This document shows positions 19,075-27,659 of a stretch of DNA of 64,000 nucleotides, one piece after another. A program made the translations under genes and the position numbers. This DNA comes from Blautia liquoris (lineage in GTDB: Bacteria; Bacillota; Clostridia; Lachnospirales; Lachnospiraceae): assembly GCF_015159595.1 (NCBI RefSeq), contig NZ_CP063304.1:62001-126000 (forward strand). Direction: 5' to 3'. Within the stretch, counting starts at the first letter, position 1, and each line of letters begins with the position of its first letter. The notes beneath the pieces are model-generated. The model made no database searches, was not told where the DNA came from, and was given only the letters and a program-made list of their open reading frames with translations.

Positions 19075-20354
19075 CCGATTTTAATTCCCAGTGGCCGATA
19101 CAGTTTTCGCATTGTCTTAATTACTTTGTTTGTATCCTCATCGTGGATCACAATATCATCATCTGAAGCATAATCGCCAAAGGTGATTACATCCTCTACT
19201 CCTATATATTCCTTCAGATATTCTATCATGTTTGATTTTGAGGCGTTTCTGCTGTAAATACGCAGGTAGTCATTCCCGGGAAACGCTTTTGATGGAACAA
19301 CTTTTATCTTGAGCTTCTTTGAAAAGTCCTGCCTGCAGAGTTCTTCATTAAGAGTGTGAATTGTATCATGATCTGCAAACGCATAGATGTAGACGGCTTC
19401 ATGACCCATTGGGAACTTAGATTTTACATACTGCCGGTATGGTGATTTTCTGTAGAACAAATATTCTTTTTCTTCCGCCATTGTCATATGCTCCGGACAA
19501 AAGGTCACTGCGATTTCTCCGATAAAAGTGTTGATGAAGCAGTTTGCTTTCTGGTTGTCAAAGAAAGAGAGCAGTTTTTTAGTTGTAGCACCTGAGATCA
19601 TATATAGTTTCAAATACTCATTTTGACGGACATCATATAGAACAGCCCCGTCCATAGCGATTACGGGGAGATTCAGATCAATGCCCTTGATTACCTCAAC
19701 GAGAGAGGCAGGGGTGCGGTTTGTAAAAACCGTGAATTTTGCACCCTGAGAAATCATTCGATTTAACTCTATTTTGCTATAGGAACTTAAAGATTCATTC
19801 ATGTTCAAAAGAGTATCGTCCAGTCCCGATATAAACAAAATGTCGTTATTATGATGATGGGGCAACTCAAAGTAATTGACTCCGATAGCTACGACAATTC
19901 CAATTAAAGTATCTACAACTCGATTTAATGCGTAGAAGATAGGATCATTTCCCACGGGGCCTAAGGTCATGGAAAAGAGGACTACGCAGCCCATAATCGC
20001 TGAGTTATTTAGTTTCAGCAGGACACTCGTATAGATAACGGGAACAACGGCAAGAGATATAAGTACATATTTGGGGAGTCCGCCCAAAGCTTCCATATGT
20101 GGAAAAAATCGCAAAAGCAAAGCGATCAGATATCCGAATACGGCACCGATCAAAGTACCGGCGATTCTTTCAAATCCTGTTCTTGCACTGTAATCCATAC
20201 GTGACTGAATACAGATGCAGGCAGCGATAATTGCCTGAATAACATCCCGTGTTCCTCCAAGAATCATATTAATGATAAAGCAAATAAAGACAGCGACAGC
20301 CGATTTAATCATTCTCATACCAACCGGAGGTATCTTATTAGGTACTCGTATCAT
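19071..20354 (-). CDS. FUSC/ArAE-type membrane protein fused to a degenerate HAD domain
   Basis: The 427-aa protein has an N-terminal membrane part (residues 1-165, four to six helices) like the aromatic-acid-exporter/FUSC family. A Cof-type HAD domain follows (residues 175-427). HAD motif I should read DxDxT, but here it is GLDDT, so the nucleophilic Asp is Gly. Motif II Thr (VFTNR), the motif III Lys region (ASKSNM) and motif IV (FGDYASDDD) remain. The soluble half is therefore probably binding or regulatory rather than a phosphatase. The stop TAG coincides with the 3' end of the adjacent group II intron, so the original C-terminus may have been slightly different. It is convergent with tRNA-Lys. 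Confidence 0.8.
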   Translation of the reverse strand: MIRVPNKIPPVGMRMIKSAVAVFICFIINMILGGTRDVIQAIIAACICIQSRMDYSARTGFERIAGTLIGAVFGYLIALLLRFFPHMEALGGLPKYVLISLAVVPVIYTSVLLKLNNSAIMGCVVLFSMTLGPVGNDPIFYALNRVVDTLIGIVVAIGVNYFELPHHHNNDILFISGLDDTLLNMNESLSSYSKIELNRMISQGAKFTVFTNRTPASLVEVIKGIDLNLPVIAMDGAVLYDVRQNEYLKLYMISGATTKKLLSFFDNQKANCFINTFIGEIAVTFCPEHMTMAEEKEYLFYRKSPYRQYVKSKFPMGHEAVYIYAFADHDTIHTLNEELCRQDFSKKLKIKVVPSKAFPGNDYLRIYSRNASKSNMIEYLKEYIGVEDVITFGDYASDDDIVIHDEDTNKVIKTMRKLYRPLGIKIG

Positions 20355-20396
20355 CTCTTTTTAACAGCCCTTCCTTGTTTTATAGCTGGAGAGTTA

Positions 20397-20413
20397 TGTA
20401 TATATATATATAT
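20397..20413. repeat. Short TA dinucleotide tract
   Basis: About eight TA units lie in the divergent promoter region between the FUSC-HAD gene and the deacylase gene. Length variation here could alter promoter spacing; no promoter was assigned. Confidence 0.6.
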
Positions 20414-20514
20414 GATACCACGTATTTCTATGAAAGAACAGAGGATGTAAAACTTGCAGGGATGTTTTTTCTGTTGTAAACTAAAATATAGAAAAAAGAC
20501 AGAAAGGACATATC

Positions 20515-21003
20515 ATGGGAAAAGAAATCAAAACAAATGCCATGAGGATTCTGGAAAAGAGAAAAATTCCATACGAATTGGTTCAGTATGAATCGAATGA
20601 GTTTACAGATGGTGTTCATATGGCAGAAAAAGAAGGAATTCCAGTTCATCAGACATATAAAACACTGGTCCTTGAGGGAAAAAGCAAAGAGTATTATGTA
20701 ATGGTCATACCGGTTGACAGGGAAATCGATCTGAAACAGGCAGCAAAAGAGGTAGGAGAGAAGTCAATTCATATGGTTCCCGTCAAAGATATCACAAATC
20801 TTACCGGATATGTAAGGGGAGGCTGCAGTCCTGTTGGAATGAAAAAGAAGTTTCCTACATATATAGATGTTTCTGCCAGGGATTATGAAAAGATATATGT
20901 GAGCGGTGGCAGAATTGGAACGAGCTTATATCTTTCACCGGAAGATCTGTTAAAAGCAGTAAGCGCAAGTTATGCAGACCTAACTCAAAACACGATGCGA
21001 TAA
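20515..21003 (+). CDS. ybaK: Cys-tRNA(Pro) deacylase, YbaK/EbsC family
   Basis: The 162-aa editing enzyme removes cysteine mischarged on tRNA-Pro. Family marks include the GVHMAEKEGI helix, the catalytic-region KTLVLEGK, YVRGGCSPVG and a GGRIGTSL C-terminus. AGAAAGGA lies about 6 nt before the ATG. Its last 19 nt overlap the 3' end of the convergent FHA gene. Confidence 0.92.
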   Translation: MGKEIKTNAMRILEKRKIPYELVQYESNEFTDGVHMAEKEGIPVHQTYKTLVLEGKSKEYYVMVIPVDREIDLKQAAKEVGEKSIHMVPVKDITNLTGYVRGGCSPVGMKKKFPTYIDVSARDYEKIYVSGGRIGTSLYLSPEDLLKAVSASYADLTQNTMR

Positions 21004-22247
21004 GTGATATCGGCAAAAGTAACCTCATCACCTGAGGTTAACTTGATTTCATCCTCGCCTGCTATCGGTCTTCCGTTTACAAAGGTCCCGTTTCTGGAGT
21101 TCAGATCACCGATATAGTAACCGGTCTCAGACTTTTTGATCTTTGCGTGAATGCGGCTCACAGCAGGGGAGTCGATAATTCCGTCGACAGCCTGCGAGAG
21201 CTTTCCTATAAGAACGAGTTCTTTGTTCAGAGGAATAGGGTCTGCAGTGTGAGTGGATAAAGGTATAAGTTGAGGACTAATATGAGGCTGGGCATTGCCA
21301 AGTAATTCAGTTTTCCCATAAAGTGGAGGTAAATCTTTATCTTCCTCTTTTGAGTTTATCTCTGAATACACGAAAGAAAAGGGACCTTCCTTCTGAGAAA
21401 GAGGATAGGAACTTGCGTTACCCTTATTCCGCTTTTTGCTCTCAGCATAATATGCAGCTACGGCCCCTCCTCCAGTCAGGCAGAGGATCAGAATACAAAT
21501 CCATAAAGGAAGAGAAAAGATCTTGTATAGAATTATGGAAATCGTCAGAACTAACCCAATCCCTACTCCCAGAGCTTTTTCGTCAGAATTGTCTTCCTCT
21601 TCATCTGAAGACGAAAAAAAATCATCTAGAATTTTTTCCCTCTCTAAATTTTCAGGTTCCTGATCCACTGGGTCATTCGAGAGAGCTTCTGGTGGCGCAA
21701 TGGAATTTTTCTGCAAATGAAGGGCTGATCGAAGTTCTGCGATGTCACAATGTTCTTCTGTAATTACGCGGTACAAACCGTAACCGGCTGTAACTGCTTT
21801 CTGATCCTTGTGGTCAATCTTGGGAAGCAGGTACTCCATTAGTTTTCGGAGTTCTTTTTGTATATCGTTATCATAACCAGGTAAAAAACATAGATTAATA
21901 TCGTCTTCAGGAGTTATATAGATTAGTTCAGGCAATAAGATTAGATCCTTGAAGTTTAATAAAAACTGTTCCATAAGTTCTAAAACCTGAAGAATTTGTT
22001 CATAAAGATGAATGAGAAAATCTGCCTGTACATTTTTGCATTCATAAACATTCTTCAGTGACTGCATGGAAGTGATATCATAGCAGTATAAAGTATGTCC
22101 ATCTACACCCCGGATGCTGCAGTGAAGCAGCCCGCCGATATCATTTGACAAAATCATTCTGACCTGATAAGTACTGGTGTCCACTGTACCTGGACTTTCT
22201 AAAATCACGTAATTGTGATTTAGATCTCTTTTGTATTCAATATTCAT
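20985..22247 (-). CDS. DUF6382 and FHA domain protein of the Tad cluster
   Basis: The 420-aa protein has an N-terminal DUF6382-like domain (residues 1-175), a polar linker, two adjacent hydrophobic segments (about 224-268) and a C-terminal FHA domain (about 340-418) with SRIHA and NSRNGT. FHA domains bind phosphothreonine, so this may link pilus assembly or secretion to Ser/Thr kinase signalling. It is the last gene of the Tad operon, 55 nt after a TadE-like gene. No kinase gene is in the window. AAGGTGAG precedes the ATG. Confidence 0.85.
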   Translation of the reverse strand: MNIEYKRDLNHNYVILESPGTVDTSTYQVRMILSNDIGGLLHCSIRGVDGHTLYCYDITSMQSLKNVYECKNVQADFLIHLYEQILQVLELMEQFLLNFKDLILLPELIYITPEDDINLCFLPGYDNDIQKELRKLMEYLLPKIDHKDQKAVTAGYGLYRVITEEHCDIAELRSALHLQKNSIAPPEALSNDPVDQEPENLEREKILDDFFSSSDEEEDNSDEKALGVGIGLVLTISIILYKIFSLPLWICILILCLTGGGAVAAYYAESKKRNKGNASSYPLSQKEGPFSFVYSEINSKEEDKDLPPLYGKTELLGNAQPHISPQLIPLSTHTADPIPLNKELVLIGKLSQAVDGIIDSPAVSRIHAKIKKSETGYYIGDLNSRNGTFVNGRPIAGEDEIKLTSGDEVTFADITYRIVF

Positions 22248-22302
22248 GTTCTCACCTTCCTAAATGCTTTTGCTAGGTACCAATTGGTATCCCGTCCAGT
22301 TT

Positions 22303-22701
22303 TTAGTTAATTTCTGTAAGCTGTTTTGTGCTTCTGATTTTCCGGATGATTGCTGCAGGCTCTGTGATTTGAGTTTCGGCAGATGACTGATAGCTTAACT
22401 TTATGTTACCTAAGGTTATGATATTTCCACGATAAGTAACTTTTATGTGATGGTTATATCTTTGGATATCTACATCGGGAACGCCGATTGCAAGAGGGGA
22501 ATGATCCAACAGAAGGTATGCTTTTTCTTCTTCATATTCCGGAGACAAGACTGCCTCATAGGCGGCTTCGGTAAACCATACTTTTTGATGCGTAAAGAAG
22601 CTAAAGGAAAGTAAAAAGAATAATATAAATAAAATTAGTGGTACAACGAAAACTGCTTCTACGGACATAGAAGCCCGATAGAACTTGTGCTTTTTCTTCA
22701 T
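22303..22701 (-). CDS. TadE-like pseudopilin
   Basis: The 132-aa protein has a short basic leader and a SMSVEAVFVVPLILF segment, the TadE signature: a prepilin-like Glu five residues into a hydrophobic helix. A small polar extracellular domain follows. TadE/F minor pilins are cut by the cluster's prepilin peptidase and are needed for Flp fibre assembly. The ATG overlaps the end of the peptidase gene in an ATGA. Confidence 0.85.
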   Translation of the reverse strand: MKKKHKFYRASMSVEAVFVVPLILFILFFLLSFSFFTHQKVWFTEAAYEAVLSPEYEEEKAYLLLDHSPLAIGVPDVDIQRYNHHIKVTYRGNIITLGNIKLSYQSSAETQITEPAAIIRKIRSTKQLTEIN

Positions 22702-23120
22702 GATAAAAACATCCTTCCCAGATAACTGAATAACAAAAATGGTATAAAAGGTAATTCTGTATCTCCTTTAAATTTTTTTAAGGCCAACAGTACGGCGGAG
22801 AAGATAAACGCCATAAAAAGCCCTGTCGTGAGTGTAAGCAGACAATCAGTGAAACCAATCCAAATACCTGTTGTCAATATTACGAGGCCATCTCCATAGC
22901 CGACCTTTTCACGACTGATTTTTCCGATCAGCAGAAGAAAGAGACCTGGAATGAGGTCAGGGATTAGGTTATAGAGGGGGTGGCCTGCAGTGAAGAACTT
23001 ATAGAGTATGCCTGCAAGCCCATAAATGACGGTGGGGATAAAACAGATTTCCCTGCTGCGCAGATCCCTCCAACTGTTGATGATCAGAAGAGCAAAAGTT
23101 ATAAGGTTTTTCCAATCCAT
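22698..23120 (-). CDS. Prepilin peptidase, A24 family (TadV/CpaA type)
   Basis: A 140-aa membrane aspartyl protease with about five helices. The two catalytic aspartates are visible in WRDLRSRE (near residue 20) and the GYGDG motif. It should process Flp and TadE-like prepilins. The start is uncertain: AGGAGG lies 12 nt before the ATG at 23120 but only 3 nt before an in-frame TTG at 23129. It is the second A24 peptidase in the operon and the one with an uninterrupted frame. Confidence 0.87.
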   Translation of the reverse strand: MDWKNLITFALLIINSWRDLRSREICFIPTVIYGLAGILYKFFTAGHPLYNLIPDLIPGLFLLLIGKISREKVGYGDGLVILTTGIWIGFTDCLLTLTTGLFMAFIFSAVLLALKKFKGDTELPFIPFLLFSYLGRMFLS

Positions 23121-23137
23121 TGCTGACAAAGACCTCC

Positions 23138-23950
23138 TTACCGTCTGCCTTGCGACTCACATCTGCTGCAAAGACTAAGATCAGAAATTTGTGACTGATC
23201 AACTAACCGGACATTTCTTTTCAGACCGCTGCATTCAAGGGTGTTGTGATAAGCGGTTCCATGTTCCGACAGATAGACTTGCTGATTTGTGTGTGATTTT
23301 TGAATGCATTTTTCACATGGATGATAACGGGCACCATCTATATTTCTGGATTTTTTTGCTTCTGAAAGAGATTTGGTGTATATATGGAGATCAAGATGCG
23401 TACAGGAGGGCTTTGTGTGGTATACGCTTTCATAATCGGTGACATACACCATCTTGCCGGAAAAATCGTTACCCGGCTGGATTCCCGCGCCCAGATATCC
23501 ACACCAGATGTGAACTCTGGCATAACAAGGGACAGTAAGTGCAGGCAGTGGAATGGGGGAATAAGGAACTTTATACTTCACTTGTTTAGTGAGTGTCAGA
23601 TAACCGTCAGAATCTGTAGTATCCCCGAATTCATATGCGTATGCGGCTGTTTTTTCAGCCTTGTCTTTTAAGGCGATGCTTTCTGATACATACAAACTAT
23701 AAAAATTCAGCATACTGAATATGCCCAGACAGATTAGCAGGAAAAATGGAACTATAAGAGCAGCCTCAACTGTGAAAGAAGCCTTTTTCAAGGAGGTGAG
23801 GATGGCTGTCCTTTTACCGGACTTGACTTTACTGGTACAGGCAGGAAACTTCGGGGCAGATTTCCTTATGAAATTTTTATTCGTTTTTTCTTCTTCTCTG
23901 GGAGGAAAGCTCAACTTATTTTTTTGTGTATTATCCATGTAAAAGGACAC
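23138..23950 (-). CDS. TadE-type pseudopilin with tandem Ada-like zinc modules
   Basis: The protein has 270 aa from a GTG at 23950, which follows AGGAGG by 9 nt. After a basic region, FTVEAALIVPFF marks a TadE prepilin helix (about residues 65-90). The C-terminal half has two tandem units. Each has a YH-x4-C motif and, about 30 residues later, C-x2-C (YHTKPSC then CEKC; YHNTLEC then CSRC). This spacing matches the small Cys/His module found at the end of some Firmicutes nucleases and competence proteins. Zinc binding is inferred. The role at a pilus is unknown. Confidence 0.8.
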   Translation of the reverse strand: MSFYMDNTQKNKLSFPPREEEKTNKNFIRKSAPKFPACTSKVKSGKRTAILTSLKKASFTVEAALIVPFFLLICLGIFSMLNFYSLYVSESIALKDKAEKTAAYAYEFGDTTDSDGYLTLTKQVKYKVPYSPIPLPALTVPCYARVHIWCGYLGAGIQPGNDFSGKMVYVTDYESVYHTKPSCTHLDLHIYTKSLSEAKKSRNIDGARYHPCEKCIQKSHTNQQVYLSEHGTAYHNTLECSGLKRNVRLVDQSQISDLSLCSRCESQGRR

Positions 23951-23964
23951 CCATCCACACCTCC

Positions 23965-25410
23965 TTATTGATATCCGTATTTTCTGCATATCTTGTACTG
24001 GCTGTGATCTATTTCCCATTCACTCTCCATTTCCATTGATTCTACGCAGTTATCAATGCGAAAAGATTTATTCGGATTCTTCAGGTTCATGTTATATTCC
24101 ACCAGATCCATCGCAGCCATTGTAAGAATTTTCTGTGACTGCTTAAAAAGCAGAAATCTCAAATACCAGTTATAATCAAAACCTTCGCTATTGCTGTGCA
24201 CTATGATTTCTTTACTGCTCAGAAAGGATGTAATACCTTCAAGTGATATCTTCCAGCAGCTGTCAGTCTTGATCAGGGGAGCATTCTGGCCGGCGAGAAG
24301 ACCTCGCACATCGGATATGCTCTCCACATAAGCCCAGCTGTATAGAAGTGCCAGTGAGAGAACCGGCTGCGCCACAGGGATCAGCAGGGACGAGGAAATA
24401 CCCGTTGCTGCAAGATCAATCTGTGCCTTTTTTTCTTGAGAAGAACAAAGATAGATCAGATTCGAAACTTGCCGGATTTTTAACAGCTGATTAACGACAG
24501 ATTTTAGATTTTCCGTATCTGTATCTTTCCCTGCAATCACATATTCAACCTGACAGGAAAGTCCGTCGGTGTGGCCGGATGACGTATAGTTTGGAAATTT
24601 GTCCATGATATATTCCAACATCATCAATCGATCCGTTTCGTTTGACGAAGCGGCAGGAAGAACCCCCATTCCCTGATTCAAGCTTCTGCTTGAAGGCAGA
24701 ACGAAAGAATCTATCTTAAACGGTGACAATGCATCCGGATCTGCCACTACAAGTCCAAGAGCACCTGACTTTCTAATGTTTTTAATGAGCTCAATGGGAT
24801 TTATGTGATCGATTTTAGCGGGAGTGGCCTCGGGTGGCTCATCGGATTGTAAGGGCACCGAAGCATTTATTTCCCGATCATATTCGGATATGGGATCGCT
24901 TTTTATCAGCGCTTTTATCTGGGTTAGCTGCGAGTCCATCTGTTTATCCTGTGTGTTTAGAGTGTTAGAAAGATCCTGTATACCAGAAGTCACGAGTGAT
25001 GATTTCATATGTTCCGATACCTGGTGCACAAATGAGTTTCCCGTCTGATCTGTGGCCAGTATGTAACCGGTGATGCTGCCCGATACAAAGTCTGCTCCAA
25101 AAAAATTTCTATTTCCATGCCCGTATGGATCCAGGCTATCCAACGCATCGTGCCTGACCATCTCATATAAAGTTTTCATCTGAAGTGAATCGCTGCCAAA
25201 ACCCCCGTCAATATAGAACAAATCATATTCTTCCAGGAGGTCTTTGTCATATTGAGCAAATAACGAAAACAGACCCTGGTCCATGGCTGACGCTATCATA
25301 ACACGCCCTCCGGCAGTCCGGATGGATTTTAACATGGCAGTGAACAACGACAATATAATTGTCAGTGTCAGACAGAGGTAAATGGTGATACTTCCCCGGC
25401 TGTCCTTCAT
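23965..25410 (-). CDS. DUF5702 domain protein (TadG-like) of the Tad cluster
   Basis: The 481-aa protein starts at 25410, nine bases after AAGGAG. The SRGSITIYLCLTLTIILSLF leader resembles the N-terminal helix of TadG-like pseudopilins. The rest is a long extracytoplasmic region with a second hydrophobic stretch near residue 330-355. Clostridial Tad clusters often carry a DUF5702 protein here. Function is not known; a surface or fibre-base role is inferred. Confidence 0.75.
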   Translation of the reverse strand: MKDSRGSITIYLCLTLTIILSLFTAMLKSIRTAGGRVMIASAMDQGLFSLFAQYDKDLLEEYDLFYIDGGFGSDSLQMKTLYEMVRHDALDSLDPYGHGNRNFFGADFVSGSITGYILATDQTGNSFVHQVSEHMKSSLVTSGIQDLSNTLNTQDKQMDSQLTQIKALIKSDPISEYDREINASVPLQSDEPPEATPAKIDHINPIELIKNIRKSGALGLVVADPDALSPFKIDSFVLPSSRSLNQGMGVLPAASSNETDRLMMLEYIMDKFPNYTSSGHTDGLSCQVEYVIAGKDTDTENLKSVVNQLLKIRQVSNLIYLCSSQEKKAQIDLAATGISSSLLIPVAQPVLSLALLYSWAYVESISDVRGLLAGQNAPLIKTDSCWKISLEGITSFLSSKEIIVHSNSEGFDYNWYLRFLLFKQSQKILTMAAMDLVEYNMNLKNPNKSFRIDNCVESMEMESEWEIDHSQYKICRKYGYQ

Positions 25411-25450
25411 GGTATACAGCTCCTTCCTATTAGGCAATTTGGACTTGCGG

Positions 25451-25618
25451 TTAAATGTTTTTACTTTCTTTGGTAATCTTTGACAGGATATCATTAACCA
25501 GACTTACTAATTGTTTTTTAAAAATAACCACGAGAGCAATCAAAACGACAAGGATCAGAATAACCTCGACGACTGCAACTGCATCTTCTTCTTTCCAAAA
25601 TGCCGAAAGTTCCTTCAT
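25451..25618 (-). CDS. Flp1-type pilin
   Basis: The 55-aa prepilin has a short charged leader (KELSAFWKEEDAVAV) ending in a VVEV pilin cleavage area, then one hydrophobic helix and a basic tail (residues 15-55). This matches Flp1-family type IVb pilins, the probable main fibre subunit. GGAGG is 7 nt before the ATG at 25618. It lies between tadC and the DUF5702 gene. Confidence 0.88.
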   Translation of the reverse strand: MKELSAFWKEEDAVAVVEVILILVVLIALVVIFKKQLVSLVNDILSKITKESKNI

Positions 25619-25688
25619 AAGCCTCACCTCCTTTCCAATAATTTTATATCTTCCGAATATCATGAATAACCTTTCGATTCCAGTATGA

Positions 25689-26894
25689 TCAGATTTTGGT
25701 AAAAGACAGATAAGCGGGTACCATTAAGATCAAAAAGACGATGCCAAGCATCAGGATCATGGGAACCAGCAGTTTTGTTCCGGCTTTTTCACCTGTAATT
25801 CGGGCGTTCCTTTTTCTCTGGTCGAAAGCATTGTGCGCTTCTCTCTCAAGAATATCCATGATGGCTTTATTACCTTTTCGTGCGTTTTGTGAAAGAACGG
25901 TGGAGAATGTTTTATATGCAGGGCATCCGCACCTTTTTCCGAGATTTTCATAAGCAGTAGTTTCTGAAACGCCACTCTTTATTTGTCGGTAAGTAAAGGC
26001 TATTTCTTCGTATACGGGATGATTCTTTTTATATTGTTCTTCCTCGATCTTTTTATAATCCATCGTGATTCTCTCAAAGCAGTTCCTTATACTGAGCCCG
26101 GCACTTAATAATAGAAGAAACTTGGATATTATGTCAGGATAGTCCAGCATCAGCTGCTCGTTCCGTGTCTGTATCAGCTGTTCCTGCTCCTTTTTGGGAC
26201 GAAGATACAGGAAAAGAACGATAGCGAAGGTTAAAATCAAAAGAGAGACACCAGTAGATGAGGGCTTGAATTTCCATGTGATCTTATTTCCATCCATAGA
26301 TTTTGGAAGAATGAAGTGTTTTCCCTCCAGTTCACTGTTTTCATCTTCAATTTTGTAATTTAGCTGTTCTCTAACCGTTTGGGGAGTGGGACGGAAGAGT
26401 TTTAAATTTTTCTGATAGATTTCTGATTGTTCCATGAGACTGACTTCGGCCTCAAGTAAAACTTCTGTTCCGTTTTTTGGGATATCGCGGCTTAAGATGC
26501 CTTCGAAATCGATGAGATCTGGCCGACTGCTGCTCCATGAGATAGAGACAGGGCTGTCTTGAAGGGAATCCGGCAGGTTTAGATTGTGGTCCACGTGGGA
26601 GAAAGACTGATTATCTCCCAGGATCTGTTGATCTAGCTGAGACAAAGCGTCCTTTAGCAGCTTCTTTCTTTCTCTTGGCGTATTAGTCTCTTCTGGTATC
26701 TGTAAAGTTATTTCTCCCTTTACTCCATCACTGATTTCAAAATCCAGAGTCTCTTCTCTTTGACCGCTTCCAAATGGATTGCGTTCCAGTCTGTACCCTG
26801 TAATTATTCTATTGGTGCTGTAGTCTTTTATCATACATGCAGCGCTTAAGACAACCCCGGATATGGCGAAAATTATCAAAGGTTTCTTTTGCAT
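25689..26894 (-). CDS. tadC: TadC-like inner-membrane platform with an Ig-like insert
   Basis: The protein has 401 aa; the ATG at 26894 follows GGAGG by 8 nt. Helix 1 is at residues 5-20. Residues 25-205 lie outside and include a WSSSRPDLIDFEGIL stretch resembling degenerate bacterial Ig-like domains. The type II secretion F domain (about 205-401) has cytoplasmic helices (LLLLSAGLSIRNCFERI) and C-terminal membrane helices. TadB and TadC form the platform that couples the ATPase to pilin. The large external insert is unusual; ordinary TadC proteins are about 300 aa. Confidence 0.85.
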   Translation of the reverse strand: MQKKPLIIFAISGVVLSAACMIKDYSTNRIITGYRLERNPFGSGQREETLDFEISDGVKGEITLQIPEETNTPRERKKLLKDALSQLDQQILGDNQSFSHVDHNLNLPDSLQDSPVSISWSSSRPDLIDFEGILSRDIPKNGTEVLLEAEVSLMEQSEIYQKNLKLFRPTPQTVREQLNYKIEDENSELEGKHFILPKSMDGNKITWKFKPSSTGVSLLILTFAIVLFLYLRPKKEQEQLIQTRNEQLMLDYPDIISKFLLLLSAGLSIRNCFERITMDYKKIEEEQYKKNHPVYEEIAFTYRQIKSGVSETTAYENLGKRCGCPAYKTFSTVLSQNARKGNKAIMDILEREAHNAFDQRKRNARITGEKAGTKLLVPMILMLGIVFLILMVPAYLSFTKI

Positions 26895-26915
26895 AGGATT
26901 CACCTCCGGTGAGAT

Positions 26916-27659
26916 TTATACTTCGATATCTACGATTTTGCTGCCCAACAGATATGCAGCGGCGTATAAGATAAGTGAAAAAGTCATTACGATCCTGCCG
27001 ACGGATGTCGTGTACATCTCCAAAAGGAAAGAGGGCATGGTGAGCTGGAGATAAAGTATGATACATGCCGGCATCAGGCTCATGATGTTCTGCTCGAATT
27101 TTTTTGCAGCAAGCTGTGCATCTATTTCCTGCCTGGTTTCTATCTTCTCGCTCAAAGTATTCCAGGTAGCCTGCAGAATCTGATTCAGGTTACCGCCAGT
27201 TCTTTTGGCGATTCGTATGACATGTGCAAAGGTTATGATATCGTCAATTTTACTTCGGCTTCCCAGATCTGCAAACAACTCTTCTACAGGGATTTTTAAG
27301 GATATCTGATTACACATCATATGAAGTTCCTGAACCATCACATCGGACTTTCCGTAGGTCTTTTCCAGTTCCAGGTAAGCTTCTTTTACAGAGTTCTCAA
27401 GGGAATGGCCACTCAATACGGATGTATGTATTGCAGATACTGCTTCTTTAAAATGATAATGAAGAGTCTGGCGCAGCTTTTCAAGTTTTCTTTTTTTCTC
27501 TTTCGAAAAGCAAAGCCACCCTACTGGAAAAATAAGAAGCAGTCCCCACATGCTGCGAAAGAAAAGATAATTAAATAGTAGAGAAATTCCAAGAACTTCC
27601 AGAGTTAACATCATGTATTCTTTAGCAGAAAAGAGATACGTATCATATTTTTGTTTCAT
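26916..27659 (-). CDS. tadB: TadB-like platform protein
   Basis: The 247-aa type II secretion F-family protein has helices at the N-terminus (residues 17-45) and C-terminus (about 190-245). A cytoplasmic core between them includes GHSLENSVKEAY and RTGGNLNQIL. The ATG at 27659 overlaps the end of tadA by 17 nt. The longer reading frame lacks a ribosome site. It partners TadC. Confidence 0.88.
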   Translation of the reverse strand: MKQKYDTYLFSAKEYMMLTLEVLGISLLFNYLFFRSMWGLLLIFPVGWLCFSKEKKRKLEKLRQTLHYHFKEAVSAIHTSVLSGHSLENSVKEAYLELEKTYGKSDVMVQELHMMCNQISLKIPVEELFADLGSRSKIDDIITFAHVIRIAKRTGGNLNQILQATWNTLSEKIETRQEIDAQLAAKKFEQNIMSLMPACIILYLQLTMPSFLLEMYTTSVGRIVMTFSLILYAAAYLLGSKIVDIEV

